From the NCBI GenBank assembly GCA_007122945.1, contig SKSP01000491.1, positions 1 to 6,190 on the forward strand: a DNA stretch of 6,190 nt, in the 5' to 3' direction. Below, piece after piece: positions 4,972-6,190 of this stretch; within the stretch, counting starts at the first letter, position 1, and every line of letters starts with the position of its first letter. A program made the position numbers and the translations under genes. Source of the DNA: Ilumatobacteraceae bacterium. GTDB lineage: Bacteria; Actinomycetota; Acidimicrobiia; Acidimicrobiales; Ilumatobacteraceae. The notes beneath the pieces are model-generated. The model was not told the origin of the DNA. It saw only the letters and a list, made by a program, of their open reading frames with translations, and searched no databases.

Positions 4972-6000
4972 GTGCGCACCCGGTCGACCCCCCTCCTGCT
5001 CGGGATGGCCGCGCTGCTCCTGGCCGCGTGCTCCACCACGGCACTGAGCAGCGCACCGGAGTCGACCCCGCCGGTCACCGTGCCTCCGCTGCCCGACCCC
5101 GCCGACGCGCCCGAGCCGGTCGAGCTCGACGAGCCCACGGTCACCCCGCCCGTCGACGAGACCGACGAGACCGACGAGACGGAGGATCTCGACGGTGTCG
5201 AGGACGCCGCGGACGCCGAGCCGACCGAGGAGGCCGAGCCGACCGAGGAGACCGAACCCGCGGCGTCCTCCGACGACGCTGACGAGATCGCCGCTGAGGA
5301 AGCCGCCGACGAGCCGGACCTCGAGGAACCCGACGTCCAACTCGTCGAGACGGTCGACCCACCGTTGCAGCCGGTGGGCACGGGCTCGGGCGACGAGACG
5401 GTCCGCCTGCAGGAGCGGCTGCTCGAGCTCGGGTTCTGGGTGCAGTCGACCGACGGTCAGTACGGCGTCACCACCCGCCAGGCCGTGATGGCGTTCCAGA
5501 AGTACCTCGGTCTTCCGGCCGACGGGGTCGCCGGCCCGGACACCGTCGCGTACATGTCGAACCTGACCGAGAAGCCGCGTGGTCGCGCCGACGCCGGGAC
5601 CCTGGTCGAGGTCGACAAGACCAAGCAGCTCCTGTTCTTCGTCATCGACGGCACGACCGAGTGGATCCTCAACACCTCCACCGGCACCGAGATCCCCTAC
5701 GAGCGGCCGAACTCCAACGACCCCGAGATCATCGAGCGCGGATCGTCGATCACGCCGGTCGGGCTCCACCAGGTCAACCGCCAGCGGCCGGAGGGTTGGT
5801 GGGAGGGTGACCTCGGTGAGATCTACCGGCCGAAGTACTTCATCGGCGGCGTGGCCGTGCACGGTTCCAACAGCATCCCGAACTACCCGGCCTCGCACGG
5901 CTGCGTGCGGGTGAGTGTGCCGGCGATGGACTGGATCTGGGATTCCGAGCTGATGCCGATGAACTCCCCCGTCTGGGTCCACGGCGAGATCCCCAGCTGA
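4972..6000 (+). CDS. Lipoprotein L,D-transpeptidase (YkuD) with peptidoglycan-binding domain
   Basis: L,D-transpeptidases make 3-3 crosslinks between peptidoglycan stems, or attach proteins to them, outside the membrane. From the GTG start the protein has 342 residues: a lipoprotein signal peptide (RTRS, hydrophobic core, LAAC with Cys20), then an acidic disordered stalk at about 50-125 with DET repeats (5155-5181) and an exact 18-bp duplication (5215-5232, 5233-5250, AEPTEE). A PG_binding_1-type domain follows at about 140-197 (VRLQERLLELGFW, DGQYGVTTRQAVMAFQKYLGLPADGVAGPDT), then a YkuD domain at about 209-338. The catalytic motif SHGCVR is present with Cys311 and His309, and the upstream His297 (VHGSN) is in place. 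An ATG at 4948 overlapping the gluQ stop (ATGA) is the alternative start and would add 8 residues. GTG is preferred because of the leaderless box and the odd codons between the two starts. Domain calls are firm; the start is moderate. Confidence 0.92.
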   Translation: MRTRSTPLLLGMAALLLAACSTTALSSAPESTPPVTVPPLPDPADAPEPVELDEPTVTPPVDETDETDETEDLDGVEDAADAEPTEEAEPTEETEPAASSDDADEIAAEEAADEPDLEEPDVQLVETVDPPLQPVGTGSGDETVRLQERLLELGFWVQSTDGQYGVTTRQAVMAFQKYLGLPADGVAGPDTVAYMSNLTEKPRGRADAGTLVEVDKTKQLLFFVIDGTTEWILNTSTGTEIPYERPNSNDPEIIERGSSITPVGLHQVNRQRPEGWWEGDLGEIYRPKYFIGGVAVHGSNSIPNYPASHGCVRVSVPAMDWIWDSELMPMNSPVWVHGEIPS

Positions 6001-6058
6001 CACCAGCCGACACCAGCTGACACCAGCTGACACCAGCCGACACCAGCTGACACCAGCC
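5991..6058. repeat. 10-bp tandem repeat array (CACCAGCYGA) over the transpeptidase stop
   Basis: About seven units of CACCAGC(C/T)GA run head to tail. The first, with one mismatch, contains the last codons and the TGA of the transpeptidase gene; five full units cover 6001-6050 and a partial one ends at 6058. Units alternate between CTGA and CCGA versions. CAGCTG palindromes recur every 10 or 20 bp, so short hairpins with an ACAC loop can form. The 10-bp period is close to one DNA turn. The period is not a multiple of three, but the stop lies in the first unit, so copy changes would not alter the protein. Confidence 0.9.
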
Positions 6059-6068
6059 CCGCCACTCG

Positions 6069-6190
6069 ATCAGCACCTGAGCGACACAGAGTCGCCAGCT
6101 GCCGGACAGGCCGGCAACCAGCGACACAGAGTCTGTTGGGGGCCGGTCAGATTCGGGTGCGCATCAGCACCCCAGCGACACAGAGTCGCC
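6069..6190. repeat. Dispersed palindromic repeat, three copies of GCGACACAGAGTC
   Basis: GCGACACAGAGTC occurs at 6081-6093, 6121-6133 and 6175-6187. The first and third belong to a longer 28-bp match (6069-6096 and 6163-6190, two mismatches) that begins ATCAGCAC and ends GTCGCC. Those two copies can fold as GCGAC-ACAGA-GTCGC (5-bp stem, 5-nt loop). The middle copy instead ends GTCTGT and forms ACAGA-G-TCTGT. The third copy reaches the window edge, so the series may continue. I see no gene in 6001-6190; the minus-strand frames here are repeat translations. It looks like a REP-type intergenic element, but that class is an inference. Confidence 0.75.
6100..6116. terminator. GC-rich hairpin downstream of the transpeptidase gene
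   Basis: TGCCGG-ACAGG-CCGGCA is a perfect 6-bp stem with a 5-nt loop, 100 nt past the stop codon and between two copies of the palindromic repeat. It lacks a T-run, so it could be a factor-dependent or weak intrinsic terminator, or simply part of the repeat region. Confidence 0.35.

Noticed and set aside
5840..6127. Small minus-strand frames encoding repeated VSAGVxWCQL peptides
   Set aside because: They are translations of the 10-bp repeat and of the antisense of the transpeptidase gene, and have no ribosome binding site or domain.
6069..6190. CRISPR array
   Set aside because: The repeats are unevenly spaced (40 and 54 bp), the middle copy is truncated and altered, and no cas gene is present.
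1..6190. tRNA, rRNA, insertion sequence, toxin-antitoxin or phage-defence genes
   Set aside because: I read both strands for cloverleaf-like motifs, transposase motifs, terminal inverted repeats and small paired genes and saw none that could be supported.

Overview
The window comes from a high-GC bacterium, most likely an actinomycete-type lineage. The clues are very high GC at third codon positions, several start codons with no ribosome binding site that sit 7-8 nt downstream of a TANNNT box (leaderless style), and gene types common in Actinobacteria and Acidimicrobiia. An Ilumatobacter-like acidimicrobial source would fit, but that is inference from style and was not tested by any search. 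Layout: (1) 1-729 (+) is the 3' part of a crotonase-superfamily (enoyl-CoA hydratase/isomerase) gene cut by the window edge. (2) 730-831 is a regulated intergenic stretch with a sigma-70-like promoter overlapped by two adjacent palindromes sharing an ACACTGT core. (3) 832-2259 (+) is an intact carotenoid cleavage oxygenase with all four iron-binding histidines. (4) 2293-3879 (-), convergent with it, is an uncharacterised membrane protein: an N-terminal zinc ribbon, a long repetitive linker with three TQPI motifs, then about eight membrane segments. (5) 3941-4951 (+), divergent from it, is glutamyl-Q tRNA(Asp) synthetase (gluQ) with an expanded zinc-site loop. (6) 4972-6000 (+), immediately downstream, is a secreted lipoprotein L,D-transpeptidase with a peptidoglycan-binding domain. 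(7) 6001-6190 holds no convincing gene: it has a 10-bp tandem array that begins inside the transpeptidase stop region, then a dispersed palindromic repeat that runs to the window edge. The genes do not form one pathway. The crotonase and the oxygenase could both act in lipid, aromatic or terpenoid degradation, but the promoter between them suggests the oxygenase is controlled separately. gluQ and the transpeptidase lie on one strand almost without a gap, yet the transpeptidase seems to have its own leaderless promoter inside the end of gluQ. The window is mostly ordinary housekeeping and catabolic sequence. The points most worth a second look are the double operator before the oxygenase, the TQPI zinc-ribbon membrane protein with its template-strand G-tract array, the crotonase lacking both hydratase glutamates, and the repeats at the right end.
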